Assembly (NCBI GenBank): GCA_937919305.1
Contig: CALFQW010000011.1
Coordinates: forward strand, 1-10,707
Source: an uncultured Candidatus Saccharibacteria bacterium
GTDB lineage: Bacteria > Patescibacteriota > Saccharimonadia > Saccharimonadales > Saccharimonadaceae
Direction: 5' to 3'
Length of the DNA: 10,707 nucleotides
Made by a program: the position numbers and the translations under genes. Position 1 is the stretch's first letter, and each line of letters opens with the position of its first letter. Below the pieces are notes generated by a model. The model made no database searches, was not told the origin of the DNA, and saw nothing but the letters and a program-made list of their open reading frames with translations. Positions 1 through 6,933 of the stretch are shown piece by piece.

Positions 1-265
1 GTGCAACCATTTGAACTCCATATTTATAAAGTTGCATATTGTCTGCTTGGTCAGTTAATGTTCCAAAATACATTCCCAATTCATGTTGACTTGGAGCAAC
101 TTCATGATGATGTTTTTCAGCTTTAATTCCCATATCCCTTAATGCTTTTAGAAACTGATTAGCTCCTCCAAATGGAATGTCGGTAAAATTATAAACAATG
201 TGAATCTTAATATGCCCCATTCTCTTTAGCGGCTTAAGGAGGCTGTCTACTGATAGATCATTCAT
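1..265 (-). CDS. glnA: Partial ORF: pilus-operon start running into a glutamine synthetase fragment (probable chimera)
   Basis: An open frame of 88 codons starts at ATG 265 and leaves the left edge without a stop. The start is well supported: its ATG overlaps the pilO stop as ATGA, and a GAGGTG Shine-Dalgarno (274-279) lies 8 bases upstream. The first ~16 residues (MNDLSVDSLLKPLKRM) have base composition like the pilus genes but match no family I recognise. From about residue 34 the protein reads as the interior of a type I glutamine synthetase: KALRDMGI, then EKHHHEVAPSQHELGM, then a segment ending ADNMQLYKYGVQMVA. The two Glu in HHEVAPSQHE correspond to metal-ligand glutamates of the GlnA active site. 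In GlnA (about 440 residues) this segment lies roughly 200 residues in, so ATG 265 cannot be the native glnA start. G+C falls to about 35%. I infer a junction between about 150 and 225. Confidence 0.72.
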   Translation of the reverse strand, partial: MNDLSVDSLLKPLKRMGHIKIHIVYNFTDIPFGGANQFLKALRDMGIKAEKHHHEVAPSQHELGMYFGTLTDQADNMQLYKYGVQMVA

Positions 266-834
266 GGTACGTACACCTCGATTGCGATAGATGGTGCAGA
301 TATCTCGTTTGTGGACTTAGGGTCTTTCGTAGTGTTGATTTGTGTAACTTGCATCTTTGTCAGACTTTTTTCGATGTTCTTCAAGAAGTTCAGGTATTTT
401 GTATACTCCAAAGGTGAGTCTAGAGTGATCGTTGCGGTGACGGTTTTTAGTCCCTTGACAGATGATTGAGCGGCAGTGTTATTAGCAGTAGAGAAGTCGA
501 AGCCTAGGATATTTATACCGGATGCTTGAGCATGAGCTGTTATGTCATTTACGATCTGGTCTTGATACCTGTAGAACTTCGTATCACTTACTATGGCTGC
601 AGCTTTCGTCACGGCAGACTCATTTTCATCGAGTTCTTTCTCAAGTATTTGGAGTTTCGATATGGATTGATCTGCCAGACTTCCATCGATTTTACGGTGG
701 TTTACATCTAGGTTATATGCCGAAAGGGCTTGGTATCCATAGTATGATCCTGCTCCAAATCCGACGACAAGTAGCGTCAAAAGTACGTAGAGGCTTATAT
801 TTAAACCAGTGACTGGACTGATGTTTATTGCCAT
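262..834 (-). CDS. pilO: Type IV pilus alignment protein PilO-like
   Basis: A 190-residue inner-membrane protein. It has a short cytoplasmic N-terminus, one membrane helix at about residues 12-35, a charged helical region likely to form a coiled coil (about 50-80), and a C-terminal alpha/beta domain of the ferredoxin-like kind seen in PilO. PilO pairs with PilN and links the cytoplasmic PilM ring to the pilus machine. Sequence identity to any PilO is not obvious by eye; the call rests on topology, length and position immediately after pilM and pilN. Its ATG shares one base with the pilN stop (TAATG), and GGAGGTG sits 7 bases upstream. Its stop overlaps the next start as ATGA. No PilP or PilQ partner is present, as expected for a single-membrane cell. 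Confidence 0.8.
   Translation of the reverse strand: MAINISPVTGLNISLYVLLTLLVVGFGAGSYYGYQALSAYNLDVNHRKIDGSLADQSISKLQILEKELDENESAVTKAAAIVSDTKFYRYQDQIVNDITAHAQASGINILGFDFSTANNTAAQSSVKGLKTVTATITLDSPLEYTKYLNFLKNIEKSLTKMQVTQINTTKDPKSTNEISAPSIAIEVYVP
274..279 (-). promoter_or_regulatory. Ribosome binding site for the ORF starting at 265
   Basis: GAGGTG on the minus strand, 8 bases before ATG 265, inside the 3' end of pilO. It shows that a real gene was meant to follow pilO here, whatever the identity of the downstream sequence. Confidence 0.6.
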
Positions 835-1436
835 TAGTTTGCACCTCCGAGTGAATCAGACTCGAACGCACTGACTTTCGTTGATAAAGTCACGCTAAAA
901 GGATAGTTCGCTTGTGTCCCCGTTGTTTCTGAAACGTCTTCGGGTCTTTGAATACTCTCGATCTTCACGTCTTCGAATAGTATTGATTTTTCGAGGCTGT
1001 CCTTGAGACTGAGAGCGGCTGAATAGCTGTTTGTACGGGCTCTTATAGGAATGGGCTCATTACGATTTGATAGATTTGCAGAACTGATTGAAAAATCCTC
1101 GATGATCGCTCCAGCTGGCATATCCGAGCCAAACGTGGTGAGGAGCTGACTATAACTTACTTCATTACCTAAGATCGCCTTTGCTATCTGAAGATCATTC
1201 CTAAATTTGTTTGCCTTGTCGCTGACGGGCTTGTACTGGGCGATCTTCGCATTTTGTGACGCAAGCCCGTTTTCAACAGCATTTTTTTCGTTGTGAAGTA
1301 ACCAGAAGCCAGTACCGAACACTATTGCTACAAGCACTCCTAGAAATAGAATGGCAATAGAATAGTTGAGGAGAATTGTGTTTGTGTGAGCGACACGTAT
1401 ATCCTTCTTCATTCTATCTGGTAGCAGATTTATCAT
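834..1436 (-). CDS. pilN: Type IV pilus assembly protein PilN
   Basis: A 200-residue bitopic membrane protein. It opens with INLLPDRMKK, the conserved cytoplasmic motif of PilN that docks into PilM. A membrane helix follows at about residues 23-46, then a helical periplasm-side stretch (about 50-90) and an alpha/beta domain. It forms the PilM-PilN-PilO alignment subcomplex that couples the PilB/PilC motor to pilus assembly. The start is firm: ATG 1436 overlaps the pilM stop by 4 bases (ATGA), and an AGGAG ribosome site lies 8 bases upstream within pilM. There are no cysteines. Length is close to typical PilN proteins. Confidence 0.9.
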   Translation of the reverse strand: MINLLPDRMKKDIRVAHTNTILLNYSIAILFLGVLVAIVFGTGFWLLHNEKNAVENGLASQNAKIAQYKPVSDKANKFRNDLQIAKAILGNEVSYSQLLTTFGSDMPAGAIIEDFSISSANLSNRNEPIPIRARTNSYSAALSLKDSLEKSILFEDVKIESIQRPEDVSETTGTQANYPFSVTLSTKVSAFESDSLGGAN

Positions 1437-2485
1437 CGTAGGATCTCCTGAGGATTCACTAATGCCAGACCAGCAACGGTAATGTATCGAGGCTTGAATT
1501 GTCTGGCTGGCTGAGGCAGTTTAGCAAAGTTTAGTTTTTGCCAGGGGCTAGCAACGCGCGACGCGAGCTCTAGCTTCTCGGTGAAATACTCCCCGATACC
1601 TGGTAGGCTCGAGCCGCCGCCGATGATGATCACTTGTTCGATCTTCTTGGCGTTGGGTACACGCTCGGTATAGTATCGGGTGATCTTTTTGACCTCTGCC
1701 GTTATTTGATCGAGATGGGGTGAAACAGCGGTATGTATTTTTTCGCGTTGTTTACCGGGTGATAGACCCGCTAACACCTTGAGCTGATGAGCCTTTTCCG
1801 ATTTGACGTTTAGCTGCTGAGCGATAGAAGCGGTAAAAGTTTCTCCTCCTATTGCAGTACTGTCGGTCACTTTGATGATACCGTCCAGAACTGCTACGTC
1901 TGTGTATGTCGTTCCGATATCTACGATGATCGTTGGAAGCTCACCTTGTTCACTTTCACGCAAGATTCTGGCAACCGCACTCATGCTTGTCTCGACTACT
2001 AGTATTTGTAGACCGGCAGATTCGGCGGCTTTTATGCAAATCTCAACTAGCTTAGAGGGTGCTGCGGATATGTGTACTTGGGTGCCGGATTCATCTTTGC
2101 CGATTACTTCGTAGTCAATGTTTAGCTGATCAACAGGAACAGGGATATACTGATCCGCTTCTTGGATGATAGCCTCCCGTATACTGCCTTTCAAATCTTT
2201 TGCGAGGGTAGCACTTCTACTGAATGATCTTGAGGCGGGTATGCTCATTACAACTCTGTTGCTGTCGATGTTACCGACAACTTTTTTTGTGACAAGCTTT
2301 CGTATCTGTTCTCCGAGATAGGCGCCATCACTGTCCAGGCTAGCGCGCATTTTTTCAGGATCAACGTCAAGTGAGCCGTATCCGTTAACGGTCCATTTCT
2401 TTGCATTTACTGCCATGATCTTGAGAGCTGCTGGATTTATCTCGAGACCGACAATAGGTTTATTTTTGTAGAAATATGATTTCAT
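1433..2485 (-). CDS. pilM: Type IV pilus actin-like ATPase PilM
   Basis: A 350-residue cytoplasmic protein of the FtsA/MreB actin-like fold. Visible elements are phosphate-1-like GLEINPAALKIMAV (residues 13-26), phosphate-2 IVDIGTTYTDVAVL (187-200) and the adenosine-binding VIIIGGGSSLPGI (285-297). The phosphate-1 strand has Glu and Asn where many family members have Asp and Gly; a Glu at that site is also seen in other PilM proteins. PilM binds the N-terminal motif of PilN and signals between PilB and the membrane complex. It is the first gene of a pilM-pilN-pilO unit with 4- and 1-base overlaps. A 58-base gap with its own extended -10 promoter separates it from the upstream prepilin gene. 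The Shine-Dalgarno before ATG 2485 is weak. Confidence 0.95.
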   Translation of the reverse strand: MKSYFYKNKPIVGLEINPAALKIMAVNAKKWTVNGYGSLDVDPEKMRASLDSDGAYLGEQIRKLVTKKVVGNIDSNRVVMSIPASRSFSRSATLAKDLKGSIREAIIQEADQYIPVPVDQLNIDYEVIGKDESGTQVHISAAPSKLVEICIKAAESAGLQILVVETSMSAVARILRESEQGELPTIIVDIGTTYTDVAVLDGIIKVTDSTAIGGETFTASIAQQLNVKSEKAHQLKVLAGLSPGKQREKIHTAVSPHLDQITAEVKKITRYYTERVPNAKKIEQVIIIGGGSSLPGIGEYFTEKLELASRVASPWQKLNFAKLPQPARQFKPRYITVAGLALVNPQEILR

Positions 2486-2506
2486 GAGCCCACGCTATCT
2501 AGAGTT

Positions 2507-2515
2507 AGTATAGCA
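2507..2515 (-). promoter_or_regulatory. Extended -10 promoter for pilMNO
   Basis: The minus strand reads TGCTATACT: a TATACT -10 box (2507-2512) with the TG extension one base upstream. No convincing -35 is seen at 16-18 bases. Expected transcription start is near 2500, giving a leader of about 15 bases before ATG 2485. Two GATAGCG heptamers flank the box (2520-2526 and 2493-2499). Confidence 0.55.
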
Positions 2516-2543
2516 TAATCGCTATCAAGAACCTCTGTAATAT

Positions 2544-3965
2544 CTAGTCAAAAGTCTGTTGGTAACTTGTGATTGTCCAGGTTTTTGAACCTGAGCCTAG
2601 CTCTGTGCCAAACACTATGGTGCCAGCTCCATTTAAATCAACAGTTTGGCCGATAGCTGCCCCGATATTTCCACTACCTGTAACAGTAATCTTCCCCCAG
2701 TATGATTGGAAAATTATTCCGGGAAGGTTGGTGCCTCCACCGATATGTACCGTCTCTACACTCTCGGAGTTCTTCAGATCGTTTCCTGATAGCGAAGTGC
2801 AGCTAGGGTTACATGCGGCACTTGATTTGAAACTTATGAAATGAGCGCCTGTACCATATGAGTTTGCTTGCACGGACCCTGCACCGTCGAGCTTGATCGT
2901 GCCATCTGCAATAATATATGGCCGATTTGTTCCCACGCTGTCAGCCACGCGTACCTTTGCCGCTCCATCAATTAGGAGGTTTCCCGTGATATATACGTTA
3001 CCGGAGATTGTTACATCACATGAACCGCTAATGCGTACGTCTCCATTGAGCCGAAGATTAGCAGGCCAGGTTCTTTGGTGTGGCCACGAATTGCACACGT
3101 AGGTATTTGAATTCCCGGTTCCTGTCGTTGTAACTGCAGCTATATGGGCTGCGCGGTCGTATGTGGGTGTCGTAACCGATGGGGCAGTACAGCCTATTTT
3201 CAGGCCTTCACCACCAGACGTACCGGCGCGTATCTGAGCTGGCCGATTGTTATTTGAGGTGTTTGGAAACTTGCTTTGAGTTTGTCCTGTAGCGCAGGTT
3301 GTTCCAATGATCGCCACTGATGACCAATCTCTGATTTGTATTGGCTGAATGCCCGTACACGTCGTTGGGTACGTAGGACCCGGATTGTTGCCCGTAGGAC
3401 AGTTATTATTTGCTACGTGGACTGTAGCCGGTGCACTATCACTTCCAATCCGTGATGAGCCTTCCATTTTGATATAACCATTCACGTATACCGATGAGTT
3501 GGTGATTGTCGCCGATCCGTTCATGATGAGTCCACCAGGCCCAGAGTTTACAGAGTATCCAGATGAAGCAGTACCTACCACGGTGACGCGTATGCTTCGT
3601 TTACTCACAACATCACTTGGCGCTGATTTTCTGTAGACATAACCAGTTGAGTTGATGATCTTTCCGTTCGTGTCGGCAGGATTGGGCGATATGGTCGTTT
3701 GGAATCTTCCGATGCCCTGCGTGTCGTTATCAAAGAATGTTTGCTGAGTTGGATATCCGCCGAATGAGTCATTCTGATTTAGACTGTTTATCGATTGCTC
3801 GATTCCTGCCTCGGCAGCGAGCATCGCGTTTTGACCGAACGTATTAATGTTCGCGATGCGATATTGGCTAGATGATGCTGAAGTGAGGGCGATACCAACA
3901 AGTATCAATGCACTGGAAATGATAAGTATGGCTGCCAGTATGACACCTTGCTGATCATTCTTCAT
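2544..3965 (-). CDS. Large PilX/GspK-like minor prepilin with beta-rich C-terminal domain
   Basis: The protein is 473 residues from ATG 3965. An in-frame ATG at 4049 would lie deep inside the upstream gene; ATG 3986 is a second option with an 8-base overlap. I prefer 3965 because MKNDQQG gives a short prepilin leader and AAGGA lies 10 bases upstream. Cleavage after QQG would expose VILAAILIISSALILVGIAL, a pilin-type hydrophobic helix, followed by an AAEAG motif like that of PilX. Mature position 5 is Ala, not the usual Glu; GspK-type tip pseudopilins also lack it. From about residue 130 on, short alternating Gly/Asn/Ser turns and hydrophobic strands repeat (NGSATITNSSVYVNGYI, ISGNVYITGNLLIDG, ADGTIKLDGAGSV), suggesting a beta-helix or beta-solenoid. 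Eight cysteines lie in this outer domain. A tip adhesin or fibre-initiating role is inferred. Confidence 0.75.
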   Translation of the reverse strand: MKNDQQGVILAAILIISSALILVGIALTSASSSQYRIANINTFGQNAMLAAEAGIEQSINSLNQNDSFGGYPTQQTFFDNDTQGIGRFQTTISPNPADTNGKIINSTGYVYRKSAPSDVVSKRSIRVTVVGTASSGYSVNSGPGGLIMNGSATITNSSVYVNGYIKMEGSSRIGSDSAPATVHVANNNCPTGNNPGPTYPTTCTGIQPIQIRDWSSVAIIGTTCATGQTQSKFPNTSNNNRPAQIRAGTSGGEGLKIGCTAPSVTTPTYDRAAHIAAVTTTGTGNSNTYVCNSWPHQRTWPANLRLNGDVRISGSCDVTISGNVYITGNLLIDGAAKVRVADSVGTNRPYIIADGTIKLDGAGSVQANSYGTGAHFISFKSSAACNPSCTSLSGNDLKNSESVETVHIGGGTNLPGIIFQSYWGKITVTGSGNIGAAIGQTVDLNGAGTIVFGTELGSGSKTWTITSYQQTFD

Positions 3966-3978
3966 TCTTTCCAGTTCC

Positions 3979-4656
3979 TTAACCATTTCTGAAGACCATC
4001 CTTGTTTTATAACTAGCGTTGACGGATTCCCCAAACACCTTGTCCTCAAGGGTGAGAGTGAGCTCTACTGCCCGAGCACTGCTAGGTGTTACGGAGGTGT
4101 TATCGGCATTGATGTACGCAACACTAAATGATTTTACATCTCTCACCACCACCGTATCTTTAGGGCAGCTTGGGCTCGAACTAGCTTCTGGGCATGTTGT
4201 TTTTGCAGCGTTGTTTGCGACAGGTGATGCAATGATTCTTTTGTATAATATGCCATTTTGGACAAAGTATACGTAGTTATTTTTTGCGGTGATATAGTTT
4301 GATGGATCGTCAAATATGATATCGCCGCTAGTGTTCTTTGCTGCAGTTGCGAGCACTAGAGTATTTGCATTTGATTGCCAGCTCAGCTGATTGCCGGGCG
4401 CACCTGGCGAGTGAGGGTCATTCCAGCGGTTGTTGTCGTCAGCAGCAGCAGAATGGCGGATATCATTGGTTACTTTGTCGAGCGTTATGCGAGCACTGCC
4501 AAGCAAGGATTGCCTGGCCGACTGGGCGCTACTGGTCCTGATGTTGTCTATCATAAAATTCACGATAACAGTCGATATGACAACGGTAACAGATATTGCC
4601 ACGATAAGCTCAGGGAGCGTCATGCCGAGCTGCCTGGTATCGCTAGCTCCTATCAT
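3979..4656 (-). CDS. PilW/PulJ-like minor prepilin
   Basis: A 225-residue type IV prepilin. An 11-residue leader ends in Gly, followed by the class III cleavage motif G/MTLPE (cut after G11, Glu at mature position 5) and a hydrophobic helix to about residue 38. The rest is an extracytoplasmic domain rich in Asn, Ser and Thr. It contains one cysteine pair (TTCPEASSSPSCPKD) that could close a small disulfide loop. Position third in a pilV-pilW-pilX-like set suggests it belongs to the minor pilin complex that primes pilus assembly. Its ATG overlaps the upstream prepilin stop by 4 bases (ATGA). AGGA lies 8 bases upstream, a weak ribosome site, so translational coupling is likely. Family assignment beyond prepilin is by size and order only. 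Confidence 0.85.
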   Translation of the reverse strand: MIGASDTRQLGMTLPELIVAISVTVVISTVIVNFMIDNIRTSSAQSARQSLLGSARITLDKVTNDIRHSAAADDNNRWNDPHSPGAPGNQLSWQSNANTLVLATAAKNTSGDIIFDDPSNYITAKNNYVYFVQNGILYKRIIASPVANNAAKTTCPEASSSPSCPKDTVVVRDVKSFSVAYINADNTSVTPSSARAVELTLTLEDKVFGESVNASYKTRMVFRNG

Positions 4657-5045
4657 TGTGAGATTCCTATTATCCCAACAAGTGAGCTTAGTGCTACGTC
4701 TCTGTTTTGGGAACCGTCAAGGTAGGTTACCGTTACATCTACCCGCTTCAGGCCTGGAGTTGGCTCACTGACTTGTACGGTACCTTGCCCGTTTGGTAGA
4801 TTATCCGGCAGCTCTGAGCTGAAGTCTAGAGTAGAGCCATTGGTCAAAGAGCTATAGTTATTGTTTCGAAGAGATTCTATTTGTGTTTTTGCCGCGTGTG
4901 TAGCACTATCAAGTCGCTGAGTTTTAGCCTGAATGGCGCCGATACTGATAAATAGTTGCGATATTGCTAGCGCAACTATTCCTAAGAAAACGATAGTTAT
5001 GAGTAACTCAACTATAGTAAAGCCGTCTTCTTGTTTCTGTTTCAT
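4653..5045 (-). CDS. PilV/GspI-like minor prepilin
   Basis: A 130-residue type IV prepilin with leader MKQKQEDG and cleavage motif G/FTIVELL (Glu5 present). A long N-terminal helix runs to about residue 60 and a small beta-rich head follows (LKRVDVTVTYLDG). Length and the short head match PilV/GspI-type minor pilins. It is the first gene of the minor-pilin unit, 68 bases after pilA, and has its own TGTTATACT promoter element. No Shine-Dalgarno precedes ATG 5045, and the predicted transcript leader is only a few bases. It contains no cysteines, unlike its two downstream partners. It overlaps the next gene by 4 bases. Confidence 0.87.
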   Translation of the reverse strand: MKQKQEDGFTIVELLITIVFLGIVALAISQLFISIGAIQAKTQRLDSATHAAKTQIESLRNNNYSSLTNGSTLDFSSELPDNLPNGQGTVQVSEPTPGLKRVDVTVTYLDGSQNRDVALSSLVGIIGISQ

Positions 5046-5058
5046 AATGCTTATGAAT

Positions 5059-5067
5059 AGTATAACA
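5059..5067 (-). promoter_or_regulatory. Extended -10 promoter for the minor-pilin genes
   Basis: The minus strand reads TGTTATACT: TATACT at 5059-5064 with TG one base upstream. The hexamer ends 13 bases before ATG 5045, so a start about 6-7 bases downstream would leave a leader of about 6-7 bases. No clear -35 is seen. The TG extension touches the last base of the upstream terminator stem. Confidence 0.5.
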
Positions 5068-5093
5068 AATGAGCCCTATGAAAGGGCTCATTT
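5067..5093 (-). terminator. Hairpin terminator or attenuator after pilA
   Basis: AAATGAGCCC and GGGCTCATTT form a perfect 10-base-pair stem; one more T-A pair is possible across the 7-base loop. It begins 20 bases after the pilA stop. The U-rich tail on the minus strand is short (ATTTGTTAT), so termination may be partial. This would let pilA be transcribed far more than the minor pilins behind it. The stem is symmetric, but no plus-strand gene needs it. Confidence 0.7.
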
Positions 5094-5113
5094 AAGGACA
5101 TCACTCTATCGAA

Positions 5114-5608
5114 TTAGTTTGATTCGCGAGTGTATGTGTCACCGTCAGACGTGTTCTCTAGGAATGAGGTGAGTACGAATGACTTACAGTCCTTGGCTGC
5201 TGTAGTACAAGCACCGCCTCCGTCTGCAAGCGTCTGCAGGTAGTAGGCCTTTGTAGCAGGAGCTGTAGCTGGTGCTGCGCCAGCAGTTAGAGCTTCAGTA
5301 TCCTTGTTTGATGGGTCAGCAAGAGCTTTGCTATCTAGCTTGAAGTCCTCACCCTCTGTGCCAGAAGCACCGCGCCATGCGCTGTCGTTGACCTGTGCAG
5401 CAGCAGGGTAGTAACCCTCTTGTGCATAGAATGCTTCCATTTGACTTGCGATACCGTTGATATCAGTTTTGCGCTCAGAGTCACGTGCTTTTTGCTGGAC
5501 TCCTGAGAAAGTAACAATGACGAGAGTCGCCAAGATACCTATGATAACGATCACAATCAAGAGTTCAACGATAGTGAAACCCGACTGTCTTTGCTTAAGT
5601 GAGACCAT
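5114..5608 (-). CDS. pilA: Major type IV pilin PilA
   Basis: A 164-residue type IVa-style prepilin. The leader MVSLKQRQSG is followed by the cleavage motif G/FTIVELLIV with Glu5, then a hydrophobic helix to about residue 35 that continues amphipathically to about 62 (QQKARDSERKTDINGIASQM). A small head follows, including the EGYYPAA segment common in bacterial pilins, and an Ala/Pro/Thr-rich loop (TAGAAPATAPATKAY). Two cysteines 10 apart near the C-terminus could close a D-region-like disulfide loop. It is called major because it alone in the cluster has a full sigma70-type promoter, a perfect AAGGAGG ribosome site 7 bases from the ATG, and a downstream terminator. Confidence 0.92.
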   Translation of the reverse strand: MVSLKQRQSGFTIVELLIVIVIIGILATLVIVTFSGVQQKARDSERKTDINGIASQMEAFYAQEGYYPAAAQVNDSAWRGASGTEGEDFKLDSKALADPSNKDTEALTAGAAPATAPATKAYYLQTLADGGGACTTAAKDCKSFVLTSFLENTSDGDTYTRESN

Positions 5609-5615
5609 TGCCCAC

Positions 5616-5622
5616 CCTCCTT
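5616..5622 (-). promoter_or_regulatory. Strong ribosome binding site of pilA
   Basis: AAGGAGG on the minus strand with a 7-base spacer to ATG 5608. It is the best Shine-Dalgarno in the window and consistent with high expression of the major pilin. Confidence 0.8.
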
Positions 5623-5650
5623 AAGTAAGTTAGTTATGTTTTTATTGACA

Positions 5651-5665
5651 CTCAGATTTGCTGAG
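5651..5665 (-). other. Small hairpin in the pilA leader
   Basis: CTCAG and CTGAG flank a 5-base loop within the roughly 64-base untranslated leader predicted for pilA. It is short and could be chance. If real, it might stabilise the mRNA 5' end. Confidence 0.3.
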
Positions 5666-5678
5666 ATATCTAGGCATA

Positions 5679-5706
5679 ATTATAGCCATAAGCTGTATTA
5701 CGTCAA
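5679..5706 (-). promoter_or_regulatory. Sigma70-type promoter of pilA
   Basis: On the minus strand TTGACG (5701-5706), a 16-base spacer and TATAAT (5679-5684) make a near-consensus promoter just after the pilC stop. The expected start is near 5672, giving a leader of about 64 bases. It lets pilA be expressed independently of pilB and pilC. Confidence 0.75.
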
Positions 5707-5710
5707 CTAG

Positions 5711-6928
5711 TTAACCAACGTTTTGGCTGAGGCTAGCTATCGGTCCCATGACGCTGGCCGCAACAAGACCTACCATGCCGCCCATGATAACGATCATAAC
5801 AGGCTCAAGTATTGAGCTAAGACTATCGATGACAGCGTCGACCTCTTCGTCGTAGAAGTCGGCTACTTTGACTAAGACATCTGCAGTTTGACCTGTCTCT
5901 TCGCCAACTGCTAGCATTTGAGCAACAATTCCGGGAAAAAGCTTGTTGCCTTCTAGCGCCTGCGATAGTTGCTGGCCGTTTATGACACCATTTGCCGCTT
6001 GATCTATTGAGCGTTGGTAAACGTCATTTCCTACCGCACGCCCGGTAATCTTAAGGGCTTCAACAACACTAACTCCGGCGCCAATGAGAGCGGCGAAGGT
6101 TCTGGTGAATCGTGCCACAGCTACTTTTGCTACGATACTTTTCAGGATAGGGACTTTGAGGACGAAACTGTGCATTTGATATCGACCAGCCGGTGTTTTA
6201 ACATATCTGCGGAGCAAGAATATTGTCAGAAAAGTGCCACCTATGATGATGTACCAAAAGTTTGTCATGAAACTACTAATGTCTATCATCACCTGCGTGA
6301 TGAGAGGTAGTTCTGCATCTGGTCCACCCAGGTCCTTTAGGATGACAGCGATGCGGGGAATGATAAATAACATCAGCCCCATGAATGCGCCAACAGTTAG
6401 GACCAGGAGGACGATAGGATAAGTTGAAGCGCTTTTTATCTTCTTTTTCATACTGGCGTTCTTTTCAACCTGTGCAGCGAGCCGCTTCAGAATGTCATCA
6501 ACGATTCCTGCCGATTCACCTGCGCGCACCATGTTTACGAAGACGTCACTAAACGCATTTGGGTGCTTTTCCATGGCGTCAGCTAGAGAAGTACCGCTTT
6601 GAACATCTTTGAGCATATCGCCGATTACTTCTTTCAAAGTCGGATTCTCAACCTGGCTATGCATGGTCGTTAGTGCACGGAGCAGGGGCACACCGGCGCT
6701 GACCATGGTGCTAAGCTGACGTGTAAAAAGAACGAGGTCAGTGGTCTTGATACTCGCCTTGAAAAAGCTCAGACCTCCTTTTTTTACCGATGTCTCTACC
6801 GCGAGAGTTCCGACGGTCAGGCCTTGCTCCTTTAATTTACTCGTTGCAAGGTTTCTATCTGGGGCAGTAATCTTACCCTTGACTTTCTTGCCTGATGAAT
6901 TAGTTGCTTGATAAATGAAATTTGTCAT
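5711..6928 (-). CDS. pilC: Type IV pilus inner-membrane platform protein PilC
   Basis: A 405-residue GspF/PilC-family polytopic protein. Two homologous T2SSF helical domains lie at about residues 65-190 and 268-390, each with the pattern FTRQLSTMVSAGVPLLRAL / FTRTFAALIGAGVSVVEAL. Membrane helices are at about 171-191, 222-240 and 375-397. The GEETG motif (342-346), mirrored by GESAG at 137-141, is typical of the family. PilC sits under the growing fibre and is turned by PilB to insert pilins. It follows pilB after a 5-base gap with no clear ribosome site, which implies translational coupling. Length is normal for the family. Confidence 0.96.
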   Translation of the reverse strand: MTNFIYQATNSSGKKVKGKITAPDRNLATSKLKEQGLTVGTLAVETSVKKGGLSFFKASIKTTDLVLFTRQLSTMVSAGVPLLRALTTMHSQVENPTLKEVIGDMLKDVQSGTSLADAMEKHPNAFSDVFVNMVRAGESAGIVDDILKRLAAQVEKNASMKKKIKSASTYPIVLLVLTVGAFMGLMLFIIPRIAVILKDLGGPDAELPLITQVMIDISSFMTNFWYIIIGGTFLTIFLLRRYVKTPAGRYQMHSFVLKVPILKSIVAKVAVARFTRTFAALIGAGVSVVEALKITGRAVGNDVYQRSIDQAANGVINGQQLSQALEGNKLFPGIVAQMLAVGEETGQTADVLVKVADFYDEEVDAVIDSLSSILEPVMIVIMGGMVGLVAASVMGPIASLSQNVG

Positions 6929-6933
6929 GTTGA

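Noticed and set aside
2544..4049. ATG 4049 as the start of the large minor pilin
   Set aside because: It would add 28 residues, overlap the upstream gene by 71 bases and spoil the prepilin leader; ATG 3965 has a ribosome site and a standard leader.
4375..4771. Overlapping plus-strand open frames of 113-116 codons opposite the pilW-like gene and the end of the pilV-like gene
   Set aside because: They lie antisense to well-supported prepilin genes, have no ribosome site or recognisable domain, and their residues look like random reverse-frame translation.
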